A DNA stretch of 64,000 nucleotides from Halovenus halobia (GTDB lineage Archaea > Halobacteriota > Halobacteria > Halobacteriales > Haloarculaceae). The DNA is taken from contig NZ_JBLKOA010000007.1 of NCBI RefSeq assembly GCF_051414135.1, positions 108,308 to 172,307 on the forward strand, in the 5' to 3' direction. The notes beneath the pieces are model-generated. The model made no database searches, had not been told where the DNA came from, and saw only the letters and a program-made list of their open reading frames with translations. Both the position numbers and the translations under genes were made by a program. Below are positions 16,695-25,180 of this stretch, in pieces; positions within the stretch are counted from its first letter, which is position 1, and each line of letters begins with the position of its first letter.

Positions 16695-17425
16695 CGGCTC
16701 ACCTCCTGGTCGTACTCAGTGACTGGCACGACTGACTGGAGGCGGCCGTCGTCCAGTGTCACGACCCGGTCAGCGATCTGCGCGACTACGTCGGTGTTGT
16801 GGAAGACACCAACAACAGTGGTCTCGTCGTCGAGATACGACTCCAGCAGGTCGATAGCTGCCTGCCGTGTCTCGGGGTCGAGTGCACTCGTCGGTTCATC
16901 GAGCAACAACAGGTCTGGCTTCGGGGCCAGCGCCTGAGCGAGGTTGACGCGCTGGCGCTCGCCGCCAGAGAACGTCGCTGGATAGGCGTCCCAGAGTTCC
17001 GCCGGAACGTGCAGTGCGTCGAGCAGCCCTCGTGCTTGCTCCCGTGCCTCCTCCACAGCCGTGCCCTGCTCGACCAGTGGCCGCGCAACCACGTCGACGG
17101 CAGGCACCCGTGGAATCTCATCGAGGAACTGCGAGGTGTACCCGATGCGGTCTCCCCGGAGGCCCATTACGACACGGTCACCACACGAGGCGAGGTCGAA
17201 CTCCTCGTCGCCGTCGTGATAGATGACACGACCGGCAGTTGGGTCGTAGGTCCGGTAGAGGCACTTGAGCAGCGAGGATTTGCCACTGCCTGATTCTCCG
17301 ACGATAGCGAGGAACTCTCCCTCGTGAACGTCGAACGATACGTCGTCGAGTCCGGTGACTCTCGTGTCACCGAGCACGTGCATGTCGAAGGTTTTGCTGA
17401 GCCCTTCGATAGAGAGGACAGTCAT
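16691..17425 (-). CDS. phnL: PhnL, C-P lyase ABC-type ATPase
   Basis: A 244-residue ABC ATPase with Walker A GESGSGKSS, signature FSGGERQRV, and Walker B LLLLDEPTSALD. PhnL associates with PhnGHI to attach phosphonate to ribose by displacing adenine from ATP; it has no membrane partner. The gene sits in the conserved order phnJ-K-L-M, overlapping phnK and phnM by 4 bp each. An AbcA-type transporter role is unlikely given the context. Confidence 0.9.
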   Translation of the reverse strand: MTVLSIEGLSKTFDMHVLGDTRVTGLDDVSFDVHEGEFLAIVGESGSGKSSLLKCLYRTYDPTAGRVIYHDGDEEFDLASCGDRVVMGLRGDRIGYTSQFLDEIPRVPAVDVVARPLVEQGTAVEEAREQARGLLDALHVPAELWDAYPATFSGGERQRVNLAQALAPKPDLLLLDEPTSALDPETRQAAIDLLESYLDDETTVVGVFHNTDVVAQIADRVVTLDDGRLQSVVPVTEYDQEVSR

Positions 17426-18252
17426 ATTACTGAGTTGATGAGTGTTTGCGTGTATTCGTGATGCGGGTCTTCCATGACGCGGTCAGTCAGACCGGATTCG
17501 ACAATCCGCCCGTTGCGCATCACGACAGTTCGGTCGGCCAGCAGACGGACGACGCTCAGGTCGTGTGACACAACGACAGCGGCGACGCCCTCCTCGCGCT
17601 GGATACGTCGGAATGTATCCAGCACACGAGCCTGGACACTCACATCGAGTCCAGTCGTTGGCTCGTCGAGGACGACCAGGTCCGGGTCGGTTGCCAACGC
17701 ACGAGCGATCTGAACGCGTCGCTGCATCCCACCGGAGTAGGTCCGTGTCGGGTCGTCCATCCGTGCGACGGGAATCTCCGTCTCCTCGAACAGGTCTCGG
17801 ACACGCGTGCGGACATCCTCGTAGGAGCGCCAGCCGGCAGAGAGGAGTTTTTCGGCGACGTTTCCACCGCCGGTGAAGTCGAGGTCGAGTCCGTCGCGAA
17901 TGTGCTGGTGGACGAAAGAAATTTCGCCGGTGCGGAGGTCGTGGCGGGTCTGGTAGTCGACCGACAGGAGGTTGCCATCGTGGTCTCCGTAGCTCACCTC
18001 GCCATCGAGGGAGGCTTCGGAATCGAGTTCCAGTGCAAGCGCCTCTGCGAGACTCGATTTCCCCGAGCCGGATTCACCGACAATGCCCAGTACTTCGCCA
18101 GCCTGGACACTGAGGTCAGCGTCCGCGCAGGCGACGACAGTGCCGCAGTGTGGACACTGATTCGTCCCGGCACGGTCACCGGTGCAGTCGAGACACTCCG
18201 GACATCCTGAACCGTAGAGGACCTCGATTCCGGACGCTTCGAGCAAGGTCAC
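17422..18252 (-). CDS. phnK: PhnK, C-P lyase ABC-type ATPase with Cys-rich N-terminal insert
   Basis: A 276-residue ABC ATPase with Walker A at residues 59-66 (GESGSGKS), signature YSGGMQRRV and Walker B LVVLDEPTTGLD. PhnK binds the PhnGHIJ core and is needed for the pathway. Between the first beta strand and Walker A lies an insert with six cysteines (17, 20, 23, 33, 36, 42; CPECLDC...CPHCG), which looks like a zinc or iron-sulfur knuckle. E. coli PhnK lacks it. Start and stop overlap phnJ and phnL by 4 bp. Confidence 0.92.
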   Translation of the reverse strand: MTLLEASGIEVLYGSGCPECLDCTGDRAGTNQCPHCGTVVACADADLSVQAGEVLGIVGESGSGKSSLAEALALELDSEASLDGEVSYGDHDGNLLSVDYQTRHDLRTGEISFVHQHIRDGLDLDFTGGGNVAEKLLSAGWRSYEDVRTRVRDLFEETEIPVARMDDPTRTYSGGMQRRVQIARALATDPDLVVLDEPTTGLDVSVQARVLDTFRRIQREEGVAAVVVSHDLSVVRLLADRTVVMRNGRIVESGLTDRVMEDPHHEYTQTLINSVI

Positions 18253-19292
18253 GGCTCGTCACCTCCTGTGTCTGGCATCGTCGGCCCCCAATCGACCGCC
18301 TCCCGGTCGAGGTGGTGGGCTTTGGAAAGCGTGGGGGTTTCGCGCCGTTTGGCACAGAAGCTCGAATCGTTGCAGGCGTAACGAGTCTCGAATCCATCCG
18401 TGTCGTCGCCATGCTCGGGCTCGGATTCCTCGGAAACCTCGACGAGATACGTGTCCGTCGACCCGCAGGCGTGACACGCCTCTTCTGGGAACCGCTCGAC
18501 GGTGAACTCGCGGTCCTCGAAGGCCAGTGGTTCGACCGACGTGTGCGGCGGAACCGCGTAGATACGTGCCTCACGCCCGGCCGCCAGCACTGTGAGATGG
18601 TCTGCGTCGTCGAGTTTCGGGACATCCCATCGAGGGATCGGCGAGGGGTCCATCAGGTACCGCCCGGCAACCAGTGTCGGATAGCGCGAGGCAATGTTGA
18701 TCTCGCCGTATTCGACGACGTTCTCGTAGAGATGGACCCACATCTTCCCGTAATTTTTGTGGGCATGCCGCCGGCGGTTGGCCGTGTCGGAGGGGTCGAC
18801 TTTCCGGAGCGCGTCGGTGATCGGGACCTGCAACACCAACCGTTGCTCCGCCGTCAGTACCTCCTCGGGAATGCGGTGCCGGCTCTGGATGAGGTCTGCC
18901 TCAGTCGTGTCTGTCGTGGTCGGGACGTTGGCGGTGTTCTCTGCGAGTCGACGGATGTTCGCAGCATTGACGCTCTCGTCTGCACCCTGGTCGATCACTT
19001 TGAACGTGTCTGTCGGTCCCAGAATCGACAGTGAGGCCTGAATACCGCCGGTCCCCCAGCCGCGAGCCAGCGGCATCGGCCGCGAGGCGTACGGGACCTG
19101 ATGGCCGGGAATCGCGACGGCTTTGAGCATCGACCGCCGAACTTCCCGCTTCGTGTGCTCGTCGAGATACGCGTAATTGTACCCCGCCAGCCCATCTGTT
19201 TCGACAGCCGCCAGCGCAGCAGAGACCGACTCAGTCGGTACGGCTGTGCCTCCGTTGCTCTTGGCTGTCCGGTCTGGGTCTGGTTCAGTCAT
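18249..19292 (-). CDS. phnJ: PhnJ, radical-SAM carbon-phosphorus lyase
   Basis: A 347-residue PhnJ. The four essential cysteines are Cys273 and Cys276 (ACHACGS), Cys307 and Cys313 (ACNDSSFCAKRR). The first three bind the 4Fe-4S cluster that cleaves SAM, and the fourth gives the thiyl radical that attacks the C-P bond, releasing alkane and leaving ribose cyclic phosphate. The gap between the second and third Cys is 30 residues, about 9 longer than in E. coli, filled by an acidic stretch typical of halophiles. Upstream it overlaps phnI by 8 bp. Confidence 0.95.
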   Translation of the reverse strand: MTEPDPDRTAKSNGGTAVPTESVSAALAAVETDGLAGYNYAYLDEHTKREVRRSMLKAVAIPGHQVPYASRPMPLARGWGTGGIQASLSILGPTDTFKVIDQGADESVNAANIRRLAENTANVPTTTDTTEADLIQSRHRIPEEVLTAEQRLVLQVPITDALRKVDPSDTANRRRHAHKNYGKMWVHLYENVVEYGEINIASRYPTLVAGRYLMDPSPIPRWDVPKLDDADHLTVLAAGREARIYAVPPHTSVEPLAFEDREFTVERFPEEACHACGSTDTYLVEVSEESEPEHGDDTDGFETRYACNDSSFCAKRRETPTLSKAHHLDREAVDWGPTMPDTGGDEP

Positions 19293-20406
19293 CGTCGTTC
19301 ACCTCCGCGACAGCCTGCTTGTTGGCGTGCGTTTCAGCGTCTGGCTCCGCCTCGCCAGCCCCTCGCTCGCGGATGGACCGGATGCGGTCGAGGATCGACT
19401 GGAACGTGACGTAGTGCGGGAGTTTGAGATGCTCGATGAACCCGAAGGAGTCCATCCCGTCGACCGTATCGAGCACAAATTCCGGATTCTCGGCTGGTGC
19501 GTCGTCGCTGTCGAGTTGGATCGACGCGTCCAGCACCGTCATCCCGATCGCCTTCCGCTCGTTACGGCCGAACGTCAGCCCGTACCCGAAGGCAAACTGC
19601 GGGTCGTCGCGCTTCTCGTAGACAGGGACGACCGCCTCAGACTCGGTCACGTCGACGTGCGTGACCGTCACTTCGTCGCCGGTGTATGGATGTTCAATCT
19701 GGACAGGAAGCTGACCGACGCGAACCTCTGCAAGGGTTGGATGAACTTCGCCGTAGCCCCGCAACGCCGAATAGGCGAGTGCGGTCACGGCACCGGTCTC
19801 ACCGCGAGCGAGTTCTTGGAGGACTTCGTCCCGGTCAGGCGGGTGGGTGACCGACTGCCGGGTCGTATCCGATGGCTCGTTGATATCCGGCTCGTCTGGT
19901 TCGTGCAACAGCCCTTCTTCCCGTAGCAGTTCCGTGACGTTCGTCAGTCGTTCGGGCTCGCCCTCGTCGTCGAGGTCCCACTCTTCGGTCGGGTCTTGAG
20001 AGTCGCTGTCGTCGAAATCGAGCAGTCGCTGCGTGTAGTCTTTCGTCGCGCCGAGGATCTGCCCGCCTGGGACATCTTTGAATGCCGGCGAGACGCGCCG
20101 GCTTGCGATCATCTCACCTGGGTCGGTCGTGCGTGTCTCGTCGAATCGCTCGAGTGTCGAGCGATACGCCCGGAGCAAGAAGGCAGCTTCGACGGTGTCC
20201 CCCTGTGCCTGCTTGACTGCGAGTGCGGCCAGTCGCGGTGCGTAGAGTCCTCCTTCGCTCATCGCTTGCCCGGTCAGGCGGCTCAGCTGGCCGTCCAGTT
20301 GTGCAACGTCGAGGCTGTCGGAGTCTCCGCTGACCCGCTGTTTCTCGAATAACTGTTCGGCACGTTCGATGACTTCCTCGCCGGCGGTGACGGCAACGTA
20401 GCCCAT
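19285..20406 (-). CDS. phnI: PhnI, C-P lyase complex nucleosidase subunit
   Basis: A 373-residue PhnI beginning MGYVAVTAGEEVIERAEQL, the family-typical start. Conserved stretches include EGGLYAPRLAALAVKQAQGD, VTALAYSALRGYGEVHPT and FAFGYGLTFGRNERKA. PhnI is the nucleosidase of the PhnGHI(L) complex and replaces the adenine of ATP by phosphonate. The start follows the phnH stop with no spacer. An extra acidic region near residues 140-180 is probably a halophilic adaptation. Confidence 0.93.
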   Translation of the reverse strand: MGYVAVTAGEEVIERAEQLFEKQRVSGDSDSLDVAQLDGQLSRLTGQAMSEGGLYAPRLAALAVKQAQGDTVEAAFLLRAYRSTLERFDETRTTDPGEMIASRRVSPAFKDVPGGQILGATKDYTQRLLDFDDSDSQDPTEEWDLDDEGEPERLTNVTELLREEGLLHEPDEPDINEPSDTTRQSVTHPPDRDEVLQELARGETGAVTALAYSALRGYGEVHPTLAEVRVGQLPVQIEHPYTGDEVTVTHVDVTESEAVVPVYEKRDDPQFAFGYGLTFGRNERKAIGMTVLDASIQLDSDDAPAENPEFVLDTVDGMDSFGFIEHLKLPHYVTFQSILDRIRSIRERGAGEAEPDAETHANKQAVAEVNDDD

Positions 20407-20952
20407 TCAGGCCACCTCCAGACTCACAGACCGCGGAACGGCCGCAACACGGTCCGCCGCCGCGAAGATGGCGTCGACTCCGCGCGGGTAATCTTGCTGG
20501 GCCTCCGCCAGCTCTGACAGCGCTACGTCTGGGAGAGAGACTGACAGGACAGCCTCGCCATCGACACCCGGCCCCTGCAGCGTCACCGTCGACTCGTCGG
20601 TTTCTCCGCCAGCAATCGTCTCGACTCGGTAGATGATGGTCGCTCCGTCGCTGGGTTCGACAAGCGAGCCGCGTTTGCACTCCCGAACATCCACAGCGTC
20701 CTGCTCGCGTACGTGGACAATATCGGCAGACGCTGGGTCGGCGGGCTCGAACCGGCCCTGTCCCGACAGCGCACTCCGAAGCGTCTCGTCTTCGGTGGCG
20801 ACCGTTACCTCGTGGTCGACGAGTGTTGCGACGACAGCGTGGTCGGCAGGTGATGGAACAGTCTGGACTGTCCCCGGTCGACTCATCGCGTCGAGGAGTC
20901 CATCGAAGGTTTGGCGCGTGTCGTCGACCGGGTCGATACCGAGAGCTCTCAC
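20407..20952 (-). CDS. phnH: PhnH, C-P lyase complex subunit
   Basis: A 181-residue PhnH, recognised by FDGLLDAMSRPGTVQ near the N-terminus and by its position between phnG and phnI. The GTG at 20952 is chosen as start since it overlaps the phnG stop as GTGA and gives a normal-length protein. The longer ATG-started reading would extend into phnG. PhnH is a structural partner of PhnG, PhnI and PhnJ in the core complex. Confidence 0.88.
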   Translation of the reverse strand: MRALGIDPVDDTRQTFDGLLDAMSRPGTVQTVPSPADHAVVATLVDHEVTVATEDETLRSALSGQGRFEPADPASADIVHVREQDAVDVRECKRGSLVEPSDGATIIYRVETIAGGETDESTVTLQGPGVDGEAVLSVSLPDVALSELAEAQQDYPRGVDAIFAAADRVAAVPRSVSLEVA

Positions 20953-21392
20953 TGCTGGTCCTCCATCGTGTTGAACTCCACGGCAGTATGCTTGCTCTCG
21001 GCCCACTCCTTCCGGCGCTGTTCGCGCTTTCTGGCGTCGGTCTCTTTCAGTTTCTCAACGATAGTCGGCGTCAGTTCGTGACCGCCAGCCACAGCCGCGT
21101 CGACAATCGCCCCGGAGAGGGCGGCACGTTCTGCCTTTCCGGGGGCCATCGCGAACCCGTGTGCGTCTGCCAGTTTCACTTCAGCGGGCGTGACGAGCAC
21201 CTCGCCGAGATTGAACGGTCGGCGTTCGACAGGTTCGCGGACCTGCTGCATCAGAAGCTGTGGTCGCGGTTCCTGCCGAACTGACAGCGGCGGGTCCTCT
21301 TCGAGGATTTTGTTTGCAAACCCGGCGAGTGTCTCCGCCTCGCAGGCAGCAATCAGTTCGAATCGGTCGCTTCTCTCACGTGGATCAGCCAT
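20949..21392 (-). CDS. phnG: PhnG, C-P lyase complex subunit
   Basis: A 147-residue PhnG starting at MADPRERSDR. It contains RPQLLMQQVREP and NLGEVLVTPAEVKLADAHGFAM, both characteristic of PhnG. The upstream in-frame codons to 21485 read poorly and are taken as 5' untranslated sequence. It is the first gene of the leftward C-P lyase operon and overlaps phnH by 4 bp. PhnG pairs with PhnH and PhnI in the enzyme that couples phosphonate to ribose. Confidence 0.9.
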   Translation of the reverse strand: MADPRERSDRFELIAACEAETLAGFANKILEEDPPLSVRQEPRPQLLMQQVREPVERRPFNLGEVLVTPAEVKLADAHGFAMAPGKAERAALSGAIVDAAVAGGHELTPTIVEKLKETDARKREQRRKEWAESKHTAVEFNTMEDQQ

Positions 21393-21618
21393 GCACTCAG
21401 TCGAAACACACCACAATGACCGCATAAGAATTCGCTCAGTACTCTCTATGTCTCGTCGGTCGTCGGGGTTGTTCCCACCGGTCACTGAACGACGTCTGGA
21501 CTAGTCTGTACCGACGGTTCCGAGTGCGGTAGCCATCCGAGCCGGAAACTACTCCGAATGGATGCTTCGGACTCTCCCCACTCAACAGTTATTTCACCTG
21601 TTTTCCAGAGTCCAGTTG
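21393..21618. promoter_or_regulatory. divergent promoter region between C-P lyase and phnDCE operons
   Basis: This 226-bp spacer separates phnG (leftward) from phnD (rightward) and should carry both promoters. An AT-rich CAGTTATTTCA lies about 25 bp upstream of the phnD ATG. No unambiguous palindromic phosphate-response box can be called by eye. Shared control of uptake and catabolism through this spacer is inferred from the gene arrangement. Confidence 0.5.
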
Positions 21619-22647
21619 ATGTCAGATCGATTTGGCGATTCCAATTCTGACGAATCGACGCCGAACAACGACAGTTCGTCTAGCTCCATCAGCCGGCGTG
21701 GCTTCGTCGCCGGCGGCGTAGCGACCGCGGCTTCGGTGAGTCTCGCGGGCTGTGGCGGCGTTCTCGGAGGGACCGAAGACGGCAACGTCGTCACGATGTT
21801 GTTGACACCGGGGACACCGGCAGACGCCCGCCGTCGGTACAAACCCGTCCAGAACCTCCTTAACGCCGAAATTGACGGTACCGAATTCGAGATGACGGTC
21901 CCAACAGACTACTCAGCAATTCTCCCAGCCCTCGAAAGCGAGCAGGCCGAAATTGGGATGGACGACGTGACAGTGCTGGCGAATCCGGACAAGATGGATA
22001 TCTACGGCACGACCGTGACTGGTGGATCAGCCTTTTATTTCTCGCTGATGGTCGTCCCACCGGAAGAAAATGATATCGGGGGGCCCGCAGACGTCGAGGG
22101 GAGGACGTGGGCGTTCGCCGACCGTCTCTCGACCAGCGGTTCCATCTTTGCCCTGTACGCGATCCAGGATGCGGGGCTCGATATCGGTGACGCGCCGAAA
22201 GGCGACCCGGTCGACTTCGAGGGTAGCTGGACTGACCACGACCAGGCGCTCCAACGGGTTGGGGAGGGTCAAGCTGCCGGGGCAACGACCTGGGGTGGCA
22301 ACGGGATTCCTCACCTTCCCGAGGGAACGGAGGTTCCCGACCGTGTCGACGAAAAAAGTTCTTTCTTGGACACAATGGGCACCGAATCGCCGGAGTTCAA
22401 GGCCGTCTGGTGGTCGTTTCCCATCCCGAAACAGCCGATGTACGCACGCAAAACGTGGGAATCAGATGTGAAAACAGAGGTCGGAGAAGTGCTTCGAGGC
22501 TCTACCCAAGACCAAATCGAACAGCACTACCCAGAGGACTACAACGAAGATGAGCTACCGTTCACAACACTCACCGACACGTCGATAGACGATTACCAGC
22601 CGATTATCGAGCGGATGAGATCTGTCGGTATCGACCCCAGTGCGTAA
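21619..22647 (+). CDS. phnD: PhnD, phosphonate ABC transporter substrate-binding lipoprotein
   Basis: A 342-residue secreted binding protein. The N-terminus has a Ser/Asp-rich leader, a twin-arginine motif SRRGFVAGG and a lipobox LAGC at about residue 47. The mature part reads VTMLLTPGTPADARRRYKPVQNLLN and later IGMDDVTVLANPDK, TWAFADRLSTSGS and TWGGNG, typical of phosphate/phosphite/phosphonate binding proteins. The ATG at 21619 is chosen because the Tat signal follows it. It heads the phnDCE importer operon, divergent from the C-P lyase genes. Confidence 0.9.
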   Translation: MSDRFGDSNSDESTPNNDSSSSSISRRGFVAGGVATAASVSLAGCGGVLGGTEDGNVVTMLLTPGTPADARRRYKPVQNLLNAEIDGTEFEMTVPTDYSAILPALESEQAEIGMDDVTVLANPDKMDIYGTTVTGGSAFYFSLMVVPPEENDIGGPADVEGRTWAFADRLSTSGSIFALYAIQDAGLDIGDAPKGDPVDFEGSWTDHDQALQRVGEGQAAGATTWGGNGIPHLPEGTEVPDRVDEKSSFLDTMGTESPEFKAVWWSFPIPKQPMYARKTWESDVKTEVGEVLRGSTQDQIEQHYPEDYNEDELPFTTLTDTSIDDYQPIIERMRSVGIDPSA

Positions 22648-22667
22648 TTACGAAAGGTATCAGACTA

Positions 22668-23483
22668 ATGAGTACACTCAAAGTCGAAAATCTGTCGAAG
22701 CAGTATGGCGATGTGGTCGCACTCGAAGACGTTTCCTTCGAAATCGAAGACGAGTTCGTCGTCCTGCTCGGAGAATCGGGCGCTGGAAAGTCGACGCTGC
22801 TGCGGTGTGTCAACGGCCTCACCGAACCGACCGAGGGATCGATCACCCTCGACGGCGAGGATATCTCGGGCTCGCAGACGGACATCGGGATGATCTTCCA
22901 GCAGCACAACCTCGTCGAGGGCGTCTCGGCGTATCTCAACGCGCTTACGGGCTCGCTCAACCGCGTCTCGATGCTCCGGAGTATGCTCCAGTGGCAGTCT
23001 CAAGAGGACAAGGTCCGCGCGCTCGAAGCGCTCGAGACGGTCGGTCTGCTCGACGAGGCACACCAGAAGGTCTCCCGGATGTCCGGTGGCCAACAACAGC
23101 GTGTCGGGATTGCGAGAGCACTCGTGCAGGACCCACGATTGTTGCTCGCTGACGAACCGGTTGCGAGTCTGGACCCCTCCAGTGCCGAATCGGTCATGGG
23201 CTATCTCCGGAAGGCTGCCTCGGAACACGACGTGACTGCACTCGTGAGCCTCCATCAGGTGAACGTCGCGGCCCACTTCGGTGACCGCTTTATTGGACTA
23301 CGTAATGGAAAGAAGCTGTTCGATGTCGGGCGCGGAGAACTCACTCCGGAACTGATCGACGACCTCTATGGCAGCGTCGAGACGGTCAGCCTCGCCAAGC
23401 AGGCGAGCAAACCCGACCCCAAACAGAACGGCCAGCAAGAGGGAGCCGAGCCTGCCGATATCGAACAGGAGATCGAAGCATGA
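22668..23483 (+). CDS. phnC: PhnC, phosphonate ABC transporter ATPase
   Basis: A 271-residue ABC ATPase with Walker A GESGAGKST, signature MSGGQQQRV, Walker B LLADEPVASLD and the switch His in SLHQVNVA. The family-typical stretch FQQHNLVEGVSAYLNALTG identifies it as PhnC-type. It powers the PhnE permease. The C-terminal 25 residues are a halophilic Gln/Glu-rich tail. It starts 20 bp after phnD and overlaps phnE by 4 bp. Confidence 0.93.
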   Translation: MSTLKVENLSKQYGDVVALEDVSFEIEDEFVVLLGESGAGKSTLLRCVNGLTEPTEGSITLDGEDISGSQTDIGMIFQQHNLVEGVSAYLNALTGSLNRVSMLRSMLQWQSQEDKVRALEALETVGLLDEAHQKVSRMSGGQQQRVGIARALVQDPRLLLADEPVASLDPSSAESVMGYLRKAASEHDVTALVSLHQVNVAAHFGDRFIGLRNGKKLFDVGRGELTPELIDDLYGSVETVSLAKQASKPDPKQNGQQEGAEPADIEQEIEA

Positions 23484-24505
23484 GTACGCCGCCATCGAAG
23501 GGTAACTCGCTCGCGGTCTATTTCGGCTTCGGCGAAATTGGTGATTCGCCGGCCGAACAGAAGCTGCAGGATATGAAGCGCCGCAAGACCAAACGCCGGC
23601 TCTGGACACTCCTGGGGCTCGTCACCACGTGGGCCCTGTTTTACTGGAGTCTCCTCCTTATCGAGTTCAGGCTGTCTGAACTCGTCGGACAGTTCGATCA
23701 GTTTGTCGAGGCGATGACAGAGTATTTCCCGCCGACGACGTACTTCGGAATCCCCTTCGTCGACGTCGGTGCGTACTGGAGTTTCATCAGGGCGGAGAAC
23801 CTCATCCTCGCGGTTGAGGGCGGCCAGATCGTCTGGGGTGCGATGTTCATCACGATGGGTGTCGCCTTCGCCGGAACGGTACTCGGTCTCCCGCTGGCGT
23901 TGTTTTTCGGTGTGATGTCCAGCGAACGAGTGATTCCGTATCCGTTCAACTTCCTCTTCCGAGGGACGATGAGCCTCATCCGCGCGATTCCGGGGCTCGT
24001 CTGGTTCCTGATCCTCATTCCGCTGGCGGGCGTTACACCTTTTACCGGTGCTCTAGCGATCATGGTCGACACGACCGGCTATCTCGGACGGCTGTTCACC
24101 GACGAACTCGAAGAGATCGAAGACGGACCAATCGAAGGAATCCGGTCGACCGGCGCGAGCAGTTCACAGATCGTCACTTTCGGTATGCTGAGTCAGGTGT
24201 TCCGGCAGTTCATCGCGTGGATCGCCTTCGACCTCGAACACAACGTCCGGGCGGCGATCGGGCTGGGTATTATCGGTGCAGGCGGCCTCGGGCTGGAGCT
24301 GTACGTCCAGCGACAGACGTTCAACTACACGGAGATGATGGCCTGTATCATCCTCATCTTCCTGCTTGCCGGCTCCGTCGAACTCCTCAGCCAGCGCGTC
24401 CGGTCGATGCTGCGTGAGGACGACAATGTCGAGAAGACCGGTATCATCGAGACGTTCGCAAACGTTCCCAGAAATATTATCGGCTCCACGATGGGTCGAC
24501 GCTGA
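23480..24505 (+). CDS. phnE: PhnE, phosphonate ABC transporter permease
   Basis: A 341-residue inner-membrane permease with about six helices. The binding-protein-dependent transport signature is near VEGIRSTGASSSQIVTFGMLSQ (an EAA-type loop). The motif PGLVWFLIL and the C-terminal IGAGGLGLELYVQRQ are typical of PhnE. Residues 1-40 are a charged cytoplasmic head with ABC-partner contact potential. It overlaps phnC by 4 bp and is followed 2 bp later by the acyltransferase gene. Confidence 0.92.
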   Translation: MSTPPSKGNSLAVYFGFGEIGDSPAEQKLQDMKRRKTKRRLWTLLGLVTTWALFYWSLLLIEFRLSELVGQFDQFVEAMTEYFPPTTYFGIPFVDVGAYWSFIRAENLILAVEGGQIVWGAMFITMGVAFAGTVLGLPLALFFGVMSSERVIPYPFNFLFRGTMSLIRAIPGLVWFLILIPLAGVTPFTGALAIMVDTTGYLGRLFTDELEEIEDGPIEGIRSTGASSSQIVTFGMLSQVFRQFIAWIAFDLEHNVRAAIGLGIIGAGGLGLELYVQRQTFNYTEMMACIILIFLLAGSVELLSQRVRSMLREDDNVEKTGIIETFANVPRNIIGSTMGRR

Positions 24506-24507
24506 CG

Positions 24508-25173
24508 ATGACCTACTACGAGGAGTACCGATCCGACCGGGCCCGGACGCTCGGTCCGGAACCAACGTTGCACGACCCGGTTTCGGTCAGCGACAGTGAG
24601 ATCGGAGCGTGGACGGAGGTCCACCCTCACACGCGGGTGAACAATTCGACTGTCGGGGATTTCACCTACCTGATGGGCCACGTCCAGTTGGATTACACTA
24701 CCATCGGGAAATTCGGCAGTGTCGCCGCCGCTGCCAGACTCGGACCGACGAATCATCCCATCGACCGTCCGACTGCCCACCACTTCACGTACCGAGCAGA
24801 GCAGTACAACGTGGGCGATGACGACGAGACCATTTTCGAGTGGCGCGCTGACCAGCCCGTGACGGTCGGCCACGACGTGTGGATCGGCCACGGTGCGATC
24901 GTTCTTCCGGGTGTTACGGTCGGAAACGGCGCGGTCGTCGGTGCAGGTGCCGTCGTCACTAACGACGTGCCACCCTACACCATCGTCGCCGGGGTACCTG
25001 CCGAACCGATCCGCCGCCGGTTTTCCGCGGAAATTGCGGCACGAATCGAAGCTACGGAGTGGTGGGACTGGGATCACGAAACGCTCGCTTCACGACTGGA
25101 AGCCTTTCGTGATCTGGAGACGTTTCTCACCCAGTACGCACCGGAGGACCCTGAGACAAGACCAGCAGAATAG
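24508..25173 (+). CDS. hexapeptide-repeat acyltransferase of phosphonate metabolism
   Basis: A 221-residue left-handed beta-helix transferase with hexapeptide repeats (VSVSDSEIGAWTEVHPHT..., IGHGAIVLPGVTVGNGAVVGAGAVVTNDV) and the catalytic-loop region AHHFTYR. It belongs to the xenobiotic/chloramphenicol acetyltransferase-like group, members of which are regular companions of C-P lyase operons. The likely reaction is acetyl transfer to an aminophosphonate, a PhnO-like task, but the acceptor is not known. It is the last gene of the phnDCE operon. Confidence 0.85.
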   Translation: MTYYEEYRSDRARTLGPEPTLHDPVSVSDSEIGAWTEVHPHTRVNNSTVGDFTYLMGHVQLDYTTIGKFGSVAAAARLGPTNHPIDRPTAHHFTYRAEQYNVGDDDETIFEWRADQPVTVGHDVWIGHGAIVLPGVTVGNGAVVGAGAVVTNDVPPYTIVAGVPAEPIRRRFSAEIAARIEATEWWDWDHETLASRLEAFRDLETFLTQYAPEDPETRPAE

Positions 25174-25180
25174 TACGTTG

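Noticed and set aside
20407..21006. phnH starting with ATG at 21006
   Set aside because: This start lies 58 bp inside phnG; the GTG overlapping the phnG stop (GTGA) fits the operon pattern and the normal PhnH length.
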